Shown here in pieces: positions 9,916 through 18,889 of a stretch of DNA of 64,000 nucleotides. Location of the stretch: positions 1,054,001-1,118,000 of the forward strand of contig NZ_CP014854.1 of NCBI RefSeq assembly GCF_002214365.1, read 5' to 3'. Numbering within the stretch: position 1 is the first letter of the stretch; each line of letters starts with the position of its first letter. This stretch comes from Thermococcus celer Vu 13 = JCM 8558. GTDB taxonomy: Archaea; Methanobacteriota_B; Thermococci; Thermococcales; Thermococcaceae. Below the pieces are notes generated by a model that worked only from the letters and a program-made list of their open reading frames with translations, was not told the DNA's origin and did not search any database. A program made the translations under genes and the position numbers.

Positions 9916-11370
9916 CTACGACTTCCCCAGGAAGTCGAAGAGCGTGGCCTGCTTGCCCTTCTTCTTTGGCTTATCGACCCTCTCCTCTTCCTCGGCCCTC
10001 TGGAGTTCTTCCTCGCTTACCTCTTCTTCCTCGCTCTCCTCAGATTCCTCTTCCACCGCTTTTTCTTCCCGCCTCTCTTCGACGGCGGCCCTGACGTGTT
10101 CCTCAAGCCTGGACCTCTCCTTGAGCTTCTTCTCGATGTTCATGCTCTTGCCCCATATCGTCCTCGCCCTCTCCGCGTCCCCCGTTATGAACTCCACCTC
10201 CTTGAGGTCGAGGTCGAGGTAGACGACGAAGTGGGCCGCCATGTCCGGGTTGTACTCGAAGATGGCCCTCAGGACGTTGAGGGTCTCGAGGGCCTCGGGC
10301 TTCGCCATGTGCATCTCCTTCATGATCTTCTTGAGAATCGAGTCCCTCAGCGAGCGCTCTGCCTTGCTCTCGGTCAGGAGCTTTATCGTCTTCGGCGGAT
10401 ATATCCTCACGAAGCCCTTCTTCTTAACGCCGGCAACGGCGACGCCGGCCGTCATGAGGTCCGTCGCGTACTTCCAGAGGCCGTAGTTTCCGGTTCTCTG
10501 GGCCCGGCTCAGGTAGATGTCCGCCCTGCTCAGGGCCTCGTAGGCTTTAGCTATGTCCCCGGGCCGGTAATAGACGTAGGGCAGGTTCTCGTCTATCCAC
10601 TCGAGGAGCTCGTGGGGAAACATGTCAACACCGAGAACGGCCATCCTGGCTTTTTTGGCGTTGTCCGTCGCGAAGAGCTGGGCCAGAGCCTGAAAGACGC
10701 TCTTCTCAGTGTCGCGGTAGGCGAGCACCTCAACCGCGTCCCCGGCCCCTCCCGAGACGACGGTCTGGAGGTCGTTTATCGCCGCCCTCATGTCGCCGTT
10801 GGCGCGTTTGGCTATCTCGTATAGGATATCCTTCGGAACGGTCTTACCCTCGGCGTGGAGGATCCTGACGAGACCCTTTATGATATCCCTCTGGGTCAGC
10901 CGCTTGTACTGGACTATCTGGGCCTTGTTCCTTACTTCCCTCGGAACCTCCCAGTAGCGGTTGGCACCCATAACTATCGGGTTCCTGGCCCTGTCTATCA
11001 GCTTCGCTATCTCCCTCGCCCCGCTCGGCTCCATGTTGTCGGCCTCGTCGAGGAATATCAGCTTCCGCCTCTTTCCGAGGATGTCGAGGGTGTAGGCGGC
11101 TTGAACGTAGCGTTCCACCTTCTCGTAGGTTCTGTCGTCGCTGGCGTTGAGCTCGATTATCTCGAAGCCATACTCCCGGGCTATGGCGTAGACGGTGGTG
11201 GTCTTGCCCGAGCCGGGCGGGCCGGCCAGGATGAGGGCCTTCTTCTTCGGCGGATTGCCCGAGAGCCACGCCTCTATCCAGGCCTTAACCTGCTCCAGCG
11301 CCTTGGTCTGGTTGATCACGTCCCTCAGCCTTCTCGGCCGGTACTTCTCGACCCACGGAACCTCCGGCAT
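9916..11370 (-). CDS. rfcL: Replication factor C large subunit (clamp loader)
   Basis: AAA+ large subunit of the archaeal clamp loader, which opens PCNA and loads it on primer-template DNA. Walker [10 protein letters not shown] is near residue 50 and the Walker B FLDEADNM near 105. The long C-terminal domain ends in a highly acidic Glu-rich stretch, then a lysine patch and a canonical PIP box QATLFDFL, which binds PCNA. The length of 484 residues fits the family. I prefer the ATG giving [12 protein letters not shown]; an ATG 6 nt and a GTG 9 nt upstream overlap the rfcS stop. It is cotranscribed with rfcS, the two genes abutting or overlapping by a few bases. Confidence 0.96.
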   Translation of the reverse strand: MPEVPWVEKYRPRRLRDVINQTKALEQVKAWIEAWLSGNPPKKKALILAGPPGSGKTTTVYAIAREYGFEIIELNASDDRTYEKVERYVQAAYTLDILGKRRKLIFLDEADNMEPSGAREIAKLIDRARNPIVMGANRYWEVPREVRNKAQIVQYKRLTQRDIIKGLVRILHAEGKTVPKDILYEIAKRANGDMRAAINDLQTVVSGGAGDAVEVLAYRDTEKSVFQALAQLFATDNAKKARMAVLGVDMFPHELLEWIDENLPYVYYRPGDIAKAYEALSRADIYLSRAQRTGNYGLWKYATDLMTAGVAVAGVKKKGFVRIYPPKTIKLLTESKAERSLRDSILKKIMKEMHMAKPEALETLNVLRAIFEYNPDMAAHFVVYLDLDLKEVEFITGDAERARTIWGKSMNIEKKLKERSRLEEHVRAAVEERREEKAVEEESEESEEEEVSEEELQRAEEEERVDKPKKKGKQATLFDFLGKS

Positions 11371-11375
11371 GGCCA

Positions 11376-13664
11376 TCACTTGCCCATGATGGTGAACTGC
11401 GCGAGCAGGGCCTCGAGCTGTATCATCTCGTTGGCCCCTTCGACGAGGCGGAAGTTGTACTCACCTATCTTATCCGCCAGGGCCACCTTCCTGTCCTCTG
11501 GAATTGGCAGGTTGAACACCTCTTTGTGCATCTGGATGAGGACATCTTCCCCGCTAAGGCCCTGCTTGAGGAGTATCTCCCTCAGCTTCTCCCTCGCCTT
11601 CAGGAAGTTGCCCTCCAAAGCCAGCCCCATCATCTCCCTGACGTCCTCCGGACGGGCCCTGCTCGCCACGAGAAAGACGTTCTCGTCGGTTATCCTGGTG
11701 TCGAGGGCGGCCGCGGCCTGAAGGACGTTTATGGCCCTCCTCAGGTCGCCCTCCGCCACGTAGAGGATGGCCTGAAGACCTTCATCGGTCAGCTCGAGCC
11801 CCTCGTTCTTGGCTATGGACTCTATTCTCCTCGCGATGTCCTCGTCCCTCAGCGGCCTGAAGCGGAAGATGGCACACCTGCTCTGTATGGGCTCTATTAT
11901 CTTGGAGGAGTAGTTACAGCTCAGGATGAAGCGGACGTTGTTGGAGAACATCTCCATCGTTCTCCTCAGGGCCTGCTGGGCGTCCTGTGTTAAGGCGTCG
12001 GCCTCGTCGAGGAAGATTATCTTGAAGCTCGCCGCGCCTATCGGCTTGGTTCTCGCGAACTCCTTCACCTTCTCGCGGATGACGTTGATGCCGCGCTCGT
12101 CGGAGTTGTGGAGGAGAACGGGTATTTCTCCGGCGAAGAACTTCTCATTCCCGGGGACGCTGACGTCGTAGACGAAATCGTTGTACTCGACGACCTCGAT
12201 TTTTCTGACGAGGAGGGCGTGGAGGTCGGTGTTGGCGAGCTTCCTCAGGGTTTCGAAGATTCTCCTGCCTTTCCCATCGAGTTTACCCTCATCCACCATC
12301 TCAAGAACCCTGCGGAGGGTTCCCTTTCCGAGGCGCTTCTTGCCCTCGTAGAGCCCGTGCCTGAGCTCGTAGCGCCAGTTGCCGTCGAGGGCGTTCTCTA
12401 TCTTCTCGAGCATCCCGATGATTGGCTCAGCGGGCAGGAGTTCGGCCTTGCTCCACCTCATGCCGCCCTTCCATATGAGCCTGGTCTCCCTCTCGAAGAT
12501 GCTCGCCTCGATTCCTGAGGTCCTCGCAAGCCACACCGCATCTACGAGGAGGTCCCTCGAAACCGACGATATCCTGACGACATTCCCCCAATCTCCGGCT
12601 CCATCACCGTCCGCGAGGCCTTTGAGGAACGCTATTCTCTCGGGGAGCGGGAACTCAAACACGAAACCCGGAATCCTCTTGCTGGCCGCCCTCTTGCCGG
12701 CACCGTCGTAGAAGCTCTCCTCGAAGAACCTGGCCAGCTGGGTGTTGAGCAACCTGAGCTGGTACGCGCTCTTCCTTGAGCGGTCGAAGCCCGAGGTGGT
12801 GTAGTTCTCGTAGATGCTAACGCCGAGGCCCTCCGCGAAGTTCCTGACGCGGTCTATCAAATCCCCCTCGTGGCTTCCGAGGGTGTACACGACCTGCCCC
12901 GAGGTGCCTTTCTTGAACCCGACAGCACCCTCAGCGGAATACAGGCCGAGCATGTAGGATAGTTCCTCATCAACGGGGAGCCCATCAAAGACCCTCGTTC
13001 TCGCGCTCTCCTTAACCCTGTAAGGGTTCAGGTCGAGGACGTCGAGAAAGCCCTCGAGATTCGCTGTGAAGCTCAGGAGGATGGAGCCCTCGCTCAGTTC
13101 GTTCGCCTTAATCGCCTCGAGGCCGTTCTCGGTGAGCACCATAACGGAGTGGTTTCCGGTCAGCTCGAGCTTTCCCCCTCCCTCGAGGTGAACGCGAAGT
13201 ATGGCGGGGACGCGGTGGCGGATTATCCTGCTCACTCTGGCCCATCTCACCCGGTAGTTCTCATCGACGGTGAGCACCTCGAGGTTGTTGGCGTCTTTGT
13301 AGGCCACATCCCCGTCGCTTTCGTCGAAGTAAATCCCGTCGAGTTCGCCGAAGGTCGTCCTCATGGTTTTCCCGTCTATCCTCACGAGTATGGGGGTGTC
13401 CTTGGAGACGGAGGCGTTCAGTTCGAGGAAGTTGTGCCTCCAGCCTTCCCCGAAGAGCTCCCTCGCGAGACAGAGGGCGGCGCTGGTCTTCCCAACGCCT
13501 GGGGGACCCGCGAATAAGAGATGCGGCATGGAACCGGTTTTAACGTAGTGCTTGAGGCGCCTGACTATGTGATCCTGCCCGACCATGTCGTCGAGCTTCA
13601 GGGGTCTGTACTTCTCAACCCACGGCTTTTCGAGGATTTTAACCTCGTGAACTTCCTCGGGCAT
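11376..13664 (-). CDS. rfcS: Replication factor C small subunit, intein-containing precursor
   Basis: AAA+ small subunit of the clamp loader. The precursor is 762 residues from the preferred ATG. Removal of a 436-residue intein leaves a 326-residue protein, the normal size. The N-extein (84 residues) carries [12 protein letters not shown] and Walker A GPPGVGKT. The C-extein (242 residues) resumes at [13 protein letters not shown], followed by the Walker B FLDEADAL and the SRC motif QSRCAIFRF. The intein interrupts the conserved LNASDERG segment. The start MPEEVHEVK is chosen because GGTGAT lies 4 nt before its ATG; upstream codons back to 13784 lie beyond the promoter and are not expected to be translated. 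Confidence 0.95.
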   Translation of the reverse strand: MPEEVHEVKILEKPWVEKYRPLKLDDMVGQDHIVRRLKHYVKTGSMPHLLFAGPPGVGKTSAALCLARELFGEGWRHNFLELNASVSKDTPILVRIDGKTMRTTFGELDGIYFDESDGDVAYKDANNLEVLTVDENYRVRWARVSRIIRHRVPAILRVHLEGGGKLELTGNHSVMVLTENGLEAIKANELSEGSILLSFTANLEGFLDVLDLNPYRVKESARTRVFDGLPVDEELSYMLGLYSAEGAVGFKKGTSGQVVYTLGSHEGDLIDRVRNFAEGLGVSIYENYTTSGFDRSRKSAYQLRLLNTQLARFFEESFYDGAGKRAASKRIPGFVFEFPLPERIAFLKGLADGDGAGDWGNVVRISSVSRDLLVDAVWLARTSGIEASIFERETRLIWKGGMRWSKAELLPAEPIIGMLEKIENALDGNWRYELRHGLYEGKKRLGKGTLRRVLEMVDEGKLDGKGRRIFETLRKLANTDLHALLVRKIEVVEYNDFVYDVSVPGNEKFFAGEIPVLLHNSDERGINVIREKVKEFARTKPIGAASFKIIFLDEADALTQDAQQALRRTMEMFSNNVRFILSCNYSSKIIEPIQSRCAIFRFRPLRDEDIARRIESIAKNEGLELTDEGLQAILYVAEGDLRRAINVLQAAAALDTRITDENVFLVASRARPEDVREMMGLALEGNFLKAREKLREILLKQGLSGEDVLIQMHKEVFNLPIPEDRKVALADKIGEYNFRLVEGANEMIQLEALLAQFTIMGK
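12105..13412 (-). mobile_element. Intein with LAGLIDADG-type homing endonuclease in RfcS
   Basis: A self-splicing protein insertion of 436 codons between LELNA and SDERG of RfcS. Splicing block A is [11 protein letters not shown] (nucleophile Ser1). Block B is LTGNHSVMV, with the catalytic His. Block F/G is [16 protein letters not shown] followed by IPVLLHN, ending in Asn before a Ser +1 extein residue. In the middle are two dodecapeptide-like motifs, LGLYSAEGA near intein residue 150 and [10 protein letters not shown] near 265, marking a homing endonuclease that looks intact. Without splicing the ATPase would be split between Walker A and Walker B. The boundaries are read from motif positions and the spliced protein length. 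Confidence 0.93.
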
Positions 13665-13751
13665 GGTCATCACCTTTCCAGATGGCCTATGCACTTTCGA
13701 GGTATTAAGGCTTTTGGCCTGCCATGTCCCGATGAACTCACCGAGGGAGTG

Positions 13752-13765
13752 CAAAACTTTTATAC
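13752..13765 (+). promoter_or_regulatory. BRE-TATA element for kbl, divergent from the rfcS promoter
   Basis: CAAAACTTTTATACC is a clear promoter core, with the TATA at 13757-13765 about 31 nt upstream of the kbl ATG. That gives a very short leader holding the GGTGG Shine-Dalgarno. On the opposite strand AAAAGCCTTAATACC at about 13703-13717 is the likely rfcS promoter. The 131-base gap is thus a divergent promoter region. Confidence 0.65.
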
Positions 13766-13795
13766 CTCGATGCCCAATAATCACCGGTGGTTCTC

Positions 13796-14983
13796 ATGGC
13801 GAAGCTCGACTGGATTAGGGAAGAGCTCAAGGAGCTCAAGGAGAAGGGCCTTTACGTGACCATAAGGAAGCTTGAGAGCGCCCAGGGCCCCTGGGTCGTC
13901 GTCGATGGAAAGCGCGTTCTTAACATGTGCTCCAACAACTACCTCGGCCTGGCCGCCCATCCGAAGATAAAGGAGGCCGCGATAAGGGCCATCCTCGACT
14001 ACGGCGTCGGTGCCGGTGCCGTCAGGACGATAGCCGGAACCATGGAGCTCCACGTTGAGCTCGAGGAGAAGTTGGCGAAGTTCAAGAAGAGGGAGGCCGC
14101 GATCCTCTTCCAGAGCGGCTACAACGCGAACCTCGGTGCCCTCAGTGCCCTCCTCACGAAGAAGGACAACGGCGTCTTCATCAGCGAGGAGCTGAACCAC
14201 GCGAGCATCATAGACGGAATGCGCCTCAGCGGCGCGCCTAAGGTCATCTACAAGCACCTCGACATGGACGACCTCAGGAAGAGACTGGAGGAGAACAAGG
14301 ACAAGGAGAAGAAGATAATCGTCAGCGACGGCGTCTTCAGCATGGACGGTGATCTCGCCCCCGTTCCGGAGATGGCGGAGCTGGCCGAGGAGTACGACGC
14401 GATGCTCTACATCGACGACGCCCACGGTGAGGGTGTCCTCGGTGACAGCGGAAGGGGTATCGTCGACCACTTCAAGCTCCACGAGAAGGTCGACTTCGAG
14501 ATGGGAACCCTCAGCAAGGCCTTTGGAGTTATAGGCGGTTACGTCGCCGGCCCGGAGGAGGCCATCGACTACCTCAGGCAGAGGGGAAGGCCGTTCCTCT
14601 TCTCCAGCGCCCCGAACCCGCCCGACGTCGCCGCGGCGATAGCGGCCGTCGAGATACTCCAGAAGAGCGACGAGCTCGTCAGAAAGCTCTGGGACAACAC
14701 CCACTTCCTCCAGAACGGGCTGAGGGACCTCGGCTACGACCTCGGCAACACCAAGCACCCGATTACGCCCGTCATGCTCTACGACGAGAAGAGGGCCCAG
14801 GAGTTCTCGAGGCGCTTATACGAGGAGTACAACATCTTCGCGCAGGCCATCGTCTACCCGACCGTCCCGCTCGGAACCGCGAGGATAAGGCTCGAACCGT
14901 CTGCCGCCCACAGCAGGGAGGACCTCCAGTACGTGCTCGATGCCTTCGAGGACCTCGGGAAGAAGACGGGCTTCCTGAAGTGA
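13796..14983 (+). CDS. kbl: 2-amino-3-ketobutyrate CoA ligase / glycine C-acetyltransferase
   Basis: A PLP enzyme of the alpha-oxoamine synthase family. With threonine dehydrogenase it cleaves 2-amino-3-oxobutyrate with CoA to glycine and acetyl-CoA. The 395-residue protein shows NMCSNNYLGLA near residue 42, the aspartate-containing YIDDAHGEGVLGD near 204-216, and the PLP-lysine segment GTLSKAFGVIGGY near 238-250. The ATG at 13796 has a Shine-Dalgarno and promoter in register. A kbl-like gene next to rfcS also occurs in other Thermococcus genomes, to my recollection. Other alpha-oxoamine synthase activities cannot be excluded from sequence. Confidence 0.92.
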   Translation: MAKLDWIREELKELKEKGLYVTIRKLESAQGPWVVVDGKRVLNMCSNNYLGLAAHPKIKEAAIRAILDYGVGAGAVRTIAGTMELHVELEEKLAKFKKREAAILFQSGYNANLGALSALLTKKDNGVFISEELNHASIIDGMRLSGAPKVIYKHLDMDDLRKRLEENKDKEKKIIVSDGVFSMDGDLAPVPEMAELAEEYDAMLYIDDAHGEGVLGDSGRGIVDHFKLHEKVDFEMGTLSKAFGVIGGYVAGPEEAIDYLRQRGRPFLFSSAPNPPDVAAAIAAVEILQKSDELVRKLWDNTHFLQNGLRDLGYDLGNTKHPITPVMLYDEKRAQEFSRRLYEEYNIFAQAIVYPTVPLGTARIRLEPSAAHSREDLQYVLDAFEDLGKKTGFLK

Positions 14984-15094
14984 GTTCCTTCCTTCTCTTC
15001 CCCCTCTTTGGGTTCGTTCTCAAGATGGACAATCCAATTTTCAGTTTGAGGTTAGAACCCACGTTTCCGGTGTCCCTTCAAATCTTCACCGAAA

Positions 15095-15146
15095 GGTATA
15101 ATTCCCTGAAAGTCATAGATGGTACATGGGGATAACGTGTTATCCC
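15095..15146 (+). promoter_or_regulatory. Promoter with inverted repeat at the start of the DUF835 gene
   Basis: The TATA-like GGTATAATT is at 15095-15103. About 25 nt downstream, where transcription should begin, lies the inverted repeat GGGATAA-CGTG-TTATCCC (15129-15146), with seven perfect pairs. Its location over the start site suits a repressor operator. I do not know which regulator would bind it. Confidence 0.5.
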
Positions 15147-15159
15147 GCCGGTGATGGCG

Positions 15160-15972
15160 ATGACGCTGGCGATCGCCCTCGCGGTCGAGGTACTCCTGAT
15201 CGCGATGCTTGCGGTGAGCCTGAGGCGCAGGGGCAGGTTCGTCTCCCGCTACCCTGAATTCAGGAGGTTCTACGATTACGGACTGATAGCGTTCGCGATT
15301 CTGACCGCTTCGAAGGCCCTGTTTCTTCTCCTGGATCTCCGCGATTACGGCTCTCTGGAACTCTCGCCGAAACAGTCCTCCCTGCTAAACTCCGTGGGTA
15401 ATTCACTGTTGCTGTTGGGCCTTCTTATGATACTCGTCGGGTGGTTCAGACTGCTCAACGTCATCACAGAGAGGTACGAGGTGGTGCCCGTTGTAGAGTT
15501 CGAAAGGGAAGAAAACGGCGAGCCCCTTAAGCCCGGCCTCTACCTCTGCAATCTCTCGAACTGTTGCACAGTGTTGGCCAGGCTCCTTCGTGGAAGGGCG
15601 GGCCTCATAGTCTCCCGAAATCCCCCCGATGTGGTCAGGGAGAGGCTCGGAATAGAGAAGACCCCGATACTCTGGCTCACGACCATCGAAGACAAAAACG
15701 CGGTTTCCCCGACGAGGCTCGAGTTCCTCCTCCAGACCCTGGTGAACTTCATGAGGAAAACGGAGGACCCGAAGGTCATCTTCCTGGACGGGGTCGAGTA
15801 CCTCATGCTCGAGAACGGCTTTGCATCGGTTTTCAAGTTCCTGACGACGCTCAAGGACTACGCAAGCTTACACAACACGGTGATCGTAGTACCGCTCACA
15901 GAGGAGGGAATGGATGAGAGGAACCTGAAACTCCTTCAAAGGGAGTTTGAGAGGCTGAAGGGGCAGGCTTAA
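15160..15972 (+). CDS. DUF835 domain membrane protein
   Basis: Three N-terminal membrane segments (about residues 2-20, 40-60 and 80-100) are followed by a cytoplasmic DUF835 domain of about 150 residues. The domain has the family hallmarks LYLCNLSN, GLIVSRNPPDVVRERLG, PILWLTTIE, and VIFLDGVEYLMLENGF followed by KFL. DUF835 is abundant in Thermococcales; its ATPase-like strand pattern (IFLDGVEYL) is reminiscent of a Walker B, but no P-loop is present. Membrane signal sensing is a reasonable guess only. ATG 15160 follows GGTGATGG; upstream GTG or ATG codons at 15151 and 15154 are possible. It converges with endA, overlapping by 4 nt. Confidence 0.82.
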   Translation: MTLAIALAVEVLLIAMLAVSLRRRGRFVSRYPEFRRFYDYGLIAFAILTASKALFLLLDLRDYGSLELSPKQSSLLNSVGNSLLLLGLLMILVGWFRLLNVITERYEVVPVVEFEREENGEPLKPGLYLCNLSNCCTVLARLLRGRAGLIVSRNPPDVVRERLGIEKTPILWLTTIEDKNAVSPTRLEFLLQTLVNFMRKTEDPKVIFLDGVEYLMLENGFASVFKFLTTLKDYASLHNTVIVVPLTEEGMDERNLKLLQREFERLKGQA

Positions 15973-16484
15973 AACTTCACCCATTCGATCTTGTAGTACA
16001 CGACGTCGTTGTCCTCGTCAACGACCGCCATGACCATGTTCTTCCTCACGCCGTGGGCGACCCTCACACGGGCGGTTATGTCGTTCGGGGAGAATCGGAG
16101 GTTCTCTGGAACGACCCACACCAGCCACTGGGAGTGCTCGTCCATTCCCCGCCTGTAAACCCTGAAGTGAGACCCGAACTTGAGGGCGGACTTGACCGTG
16201 TAACCGCGGTCCCTTAAATCGGTGTAGACGAGGAGCTTTATGTCGAACTGGTCGTCCCTCTTCCTCCCGAGCTCCACAAGATCCTCGAAGGATAACTCCT
16301 CTTCGCCATCGAAGACCCTTATCCTGCCCTTCTCCAGCAGGTACGCCGCCTCTATGAGCGAGAGGAAGAGCTTGCCGTTGACGACCTCCCCAAAGTAGCG
16401 CTTGTTGTAGAACCGGTTTATCGCCCTCTCACGGTCGCTGAAGACCCTGTCGCCGCTGAGCCTGAAATCTATCGGTTCCTTCAA
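15969..16484 (-). CDS. endA: tRNA-splicing endonuclease EndA
   Basis: Cuts bulge-helix-bulge motifs in tRNA introns and in pre-rRNA processing stems such as the one around 16S here. The 171 residues match the homotetrameric/homodimeric short archaeal form. The catalytic triad can be placed at Tyr110 (VYRRG), His117 (EHSQW) and Lys148 (GVRKNM). The start is TTG, overlapping the rimI stop (TTGA), with GGGAGG just upstream, so it is translationally coupled to rimI. Confidence 0.95.
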   Translation of the reverse strand: MKEPIDFRLSGDRVFSDRERAINRFYNKRYFGEVVNGKLFLSLIEAAYLLEKGRIRVFDGEEELSFEDLVELGRKRDDQFDIKLLVYTDLRDRGYTVKSALKFGSHFRVYRRGMDEHSQWLVWVVPENLRFSPNDITARVRVAHGVRKNMVMAVVDEDNDVVYYKIEWVKF

Positions 16485-16981
16485 TTCCTCCCACCCCAGT
16501 CCTCGGCAGGCATGAGCATGTAGTAGGCGTCCTCGCCGTCGGCGTAGTAACCGATTATCCGCTTGATCTTCCGGAAACCGAAGCGCTCGTAGAGCCTTAT
16601 CGCCTTTTCGTTGCTCACGCGAACCTCGAGACCTATGTAGCGTGCACCCTTGCCTATGAGCCTTTCGATGGCCTCGGTCAGCAGGGCGGAGCCTATCCCG
16701 TTACCCCTGTAGGACGGATCGACGGCTATGCTCATTATGTGACCCTCGAGGTCGGGCCTGAGGTAGGCCATCACGTAACCGACGATCTTTCCGTTGTACT
16801 CCGCCACGAGAAAGGTGTCCGGGTTGTTCTCGAGGAAGACGAGAAAAACGCCGCGGGGGTACTCCTCCCTGAATGACGCCCGCTCTATCCTCACGACGTC
16901 GGGGATGTCGAAGAGCTTGGCCGGCCTTACGACGACCATCGCCAGGGGAACCCGGCCGGTTCGCTTTATGGACACGCTCAT
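16481..16981 (-). CDS. rimI: GNAT-family N-terminal protein acetyltransferase (RimI/Ard1-like)
   Basis: A 166-residue GCN5-related acetyltransferase. It has the acetyl-CoA loop with the Q/R-x-x-G-x-G/A pattern (YRGNGIGSALL near residues 98-108) and the family's LEVRVSNEKAIRLYERFGF segment near 128-146, characteristic of N-terminal acetyltransferases. A substrate-site SIAVDPS segment precedes the loop. In archaea this enzyme acetylates protein N-termini. The ATG at 16981 begins MSVSIKRT, a start that looks natural for the family. It is cotranscribed with endA. Confidence 0.88.
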   Translation of the reverse strand: MSVSIKRTGRVPLAMVVVRPAKLFDIPDVVRIERASFREEYPRGVFLVFLENNPDTFLVAEYNGKIVGYVMAYLRPDLEGHIMSIAVDPSYRGNGIGSALLTEAIERLIGKGARYIGLEVRVSNEKAIRLYERFGFRKIKRIIGYYADGEDAYYMLMPAEDWGGRN

Positions 16982-17000
16982 GGTACAACCTACGCGCCCG

Positions 17001-17078
17001 AGCTTTTAAGATTTGAGGGGCGGTGAGCAAAGGTAACGGGCCATTCATAACCCAACTCCGCCGAGTAAAGTTTAAAAC
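17001..17078. promoter_or_regulatory. Divergent promoters for rimI-endA and the herA operon
   Basis: Leftward, the minus strand reads CTTAAAAGCT at 17001-17010. Rightward, AGTTTAAAACCCC has its TATA at 17070-17078, about 32 nt before the herA ATG at 17110, with GGTGATG at 17101-17107 as the Shine-Dalgarno. Codons upstream of 17110 in the herA frame lie within the promoter, so the longer start is rejected. Confidence 0.6.
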
Positions 17079-17109
17079 CCCACAAGATAAGCAACCTGTA
17101 GGTGATGTT

Positions 17110-18879
17110 ATGCGCATAGCCGAGGATCCTAACAACCCGGTTGGAATCGTGACCGGTGAGGCCACCGTTAACTCGTTCCAGTTTTACGCTCATCCCGAGG
17201 GCGACCTCAAGTTCGGGGACTTCGTCGTCGCCAGACTCTGCAAGGAGGCGAAGGAGAGGGACTGTCGCTGGAGCGACGACGTCGAGTGGGTGATAGGCAC
17301 CATCAGGGGCATAAAGAACGTCAACTGGCTCCTCAGCGATGGAAAAAGCACCTTCGCGAGCCTCGAGCTCGACCTGAGGGAGTACGGGGAGAGCATAAGT
17401 GAGAATGAGGCGCTGATAGTTACCGTCCACGTGCTCGGAAGGGTGGAGCTTAAAGGCGAGAGGGCGGAGGTGGTCCCAAGCCGCGTGCCCGTCCCCAACG
17501 GGAACGGGGTTTATCGGGCGAGCTCGGAACTCCTCAGGGCGATCTACTACGGCGGGGATGGGTTCATCGAGGTGGGAACGCTCCTCCTGAGGGACGACGT
17601 GCCGATATACCTCGACGCGGACGAGCTCGTCTCGAGGCACTTCGCGGTTTTAGCCGTCACCGGCGCTGGAAAGAGCAACACCGTCTCCGTCATGCTCTGG
17701 AAGATGATCGAGGACCTCAGGGGGACGGCGATAGTGCTCGACCCTCACGGGGATTACATGCGCCTGAGCCTCCCGAACACCAAAACGGGGTACGTCAACA
17801 TCATCAAGGCGAGGATACAGCCCGAGACGATGGACGGCGAGGAGCTGGCGGACCTCATGGAGATAGGGAGCAACGCAACAATACAGCGCTCCTACCTCCT
17901 CCGCGCCTGGGACACCGTCCTCCACGAGAACCCCGGCCTGGGCGGAAGGGAGGTAATAAAGGCCGTTCTTGATACGCTCCAGAACTGGGTCTCCAACGCC
18001 GGCGGAAGCTACTGGGACCCGCACGCCAACAAGTACCGCGACCTGGGCGAGATAAAGGCCAACGAGAGGGAGACGATAACGAGGCTCACCATGAAGATAT
18101 CGCGCTTCCTGAGGAACTACGGCCACCTGCTCTCGAGCGAGGACATAGTTGCCTCCATCGAGCCCGGTAAGGTGAACGTCATAGACCTCGGGCCATTGGA
18201 CGAGGGCCAGATGAAGCTCGTGGCGGCGAAGCTCCTCGAGAAGGTCTTCGAGACGAGGATGGACTACGAGAAGGCCAGCAAGAGACTCGAGTACCTGAAG
18301 AGAAGGTACGGGGCGAAAATCTCGGCGGTCTCCGATGAGAGGAAGGAGCTGGAGAAGTTCCTGAAATCGGTGGAGGCAAGCTACCCGGCCCTCTCGGAGC
18401 CGGTGCTCGTGGTGGTGGAGGAGGCCCACATCTTCGCGCCGCAGGGAGAGAAGAAGGGAACCGTGAGGATCCTGAGCAGAATAGCGCGCGAGGGAAGGAA
18501 GTTCGGCGTCGGACTGGGCCTCGTATCCCAGAGGCCGAGCAGGCTCAGCGAGGACGTCCTCAGCCAGACGAACACCAAGGTCATAATGCGCATCGTCAAC
18601 CCCAAGGACCAGGACTACGTCCTAAAAGCCAGCGAACAGCTGAGCGGCGAGCTGATGAGCGACATAGCGGGCCTCGGGAAGGGTGAGGCAGTTATAGTGG
18701 GCCAGGCGATAAGCCTGCCGGCACTGGTGAAGATCCACAACTTCAAGGAGCTCGGCGGGGACTACGGCGGCGAGGACATAGGCGTCGTGAGGCGCTGGAG
18801 GGAGAGGGCTGAGCGCGAGAAGGCCGAGGAGAGGAAGGAAGAGCTCTACGATGAGGAAGGCTTAGAGGTCGACTTCTGA
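17110..18879 (+). CDS. herA: DNA helicase/translocase HerA
   Basis: Hexameric FtsK-like bipolar helicase that works with NurA, Mre11 and Rad50 to resect DNA double-strand ends. The 589-residue protein has an N-terminal HAS barrel ([17 protein letters not shown]...). Walker [10 protein letters not shown] is near residues 182-190, and a Walker B-like [15 protein letters not shown] near 432-446. The HerA-specific [20 protein letters not shown] is near 463-482. The C-terminus is charged and helical. It is the first gene of a four-gene operon; mre11 begins 10 nt after its stop. Confidence 0.96.
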   Translation: MRIAEDPNNPVGIVTGEATVNSFQFYAHPEGDLKFGDFVVARLCKEAKERDCRWSDDVEWVIGTIRGIKNVNWLLSDGKSTFASLELDLREYGESISENEALIVTVHVLGRVELKGERAEVVPSRVPVPNGNGVYRASSELLRAIYYGGDGFIEVGTLLLRDDVPIYLDADELVSRHFAVLAVTGAGKSNTVSVMLWKMIEDLRGTAIVLDPHGDYMRLSLPNTKTGYVNIIKARIQPETMDGEELADLMEIGSNATIQRSYLLRAWDTVLHENPGLGGREVIKAVLDTLQNWVSNAGGSYWDPHANKYRDLGEIKANERETITRLTMKISRFLRNYGHLLSSEDIVASIEPGKVNVIDLGPLDEGQMKLVAAKLLEKVFETRMDYEKASKRLEYLKRRYGAKISAVSDERKELEKFLKSVEASYPALSEPVLVVVEEAHIFAPQGEKKGTVRILSRIAREGRKFGVGLGLVSQRPSRLSEDVLSQTNTKVIMRIVNPKDQDYVLKASEQLSGELMSDIAGLGKGEAVIVGQAISLPALVKIHNFKELGGDYGGEDIGVVRRWRERAEREKAEERKEELYDEEGLEVDF

Positions 18880-18889
18880 GGTGCCCGGC

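Noticed and set aside
13665-13784. 40-residue N-terminal extension of RfcS
   Set aside because: It crosses the divergent promoter and lacks family similarity; the ATG at 13664 has a Shine-Dalgarno.
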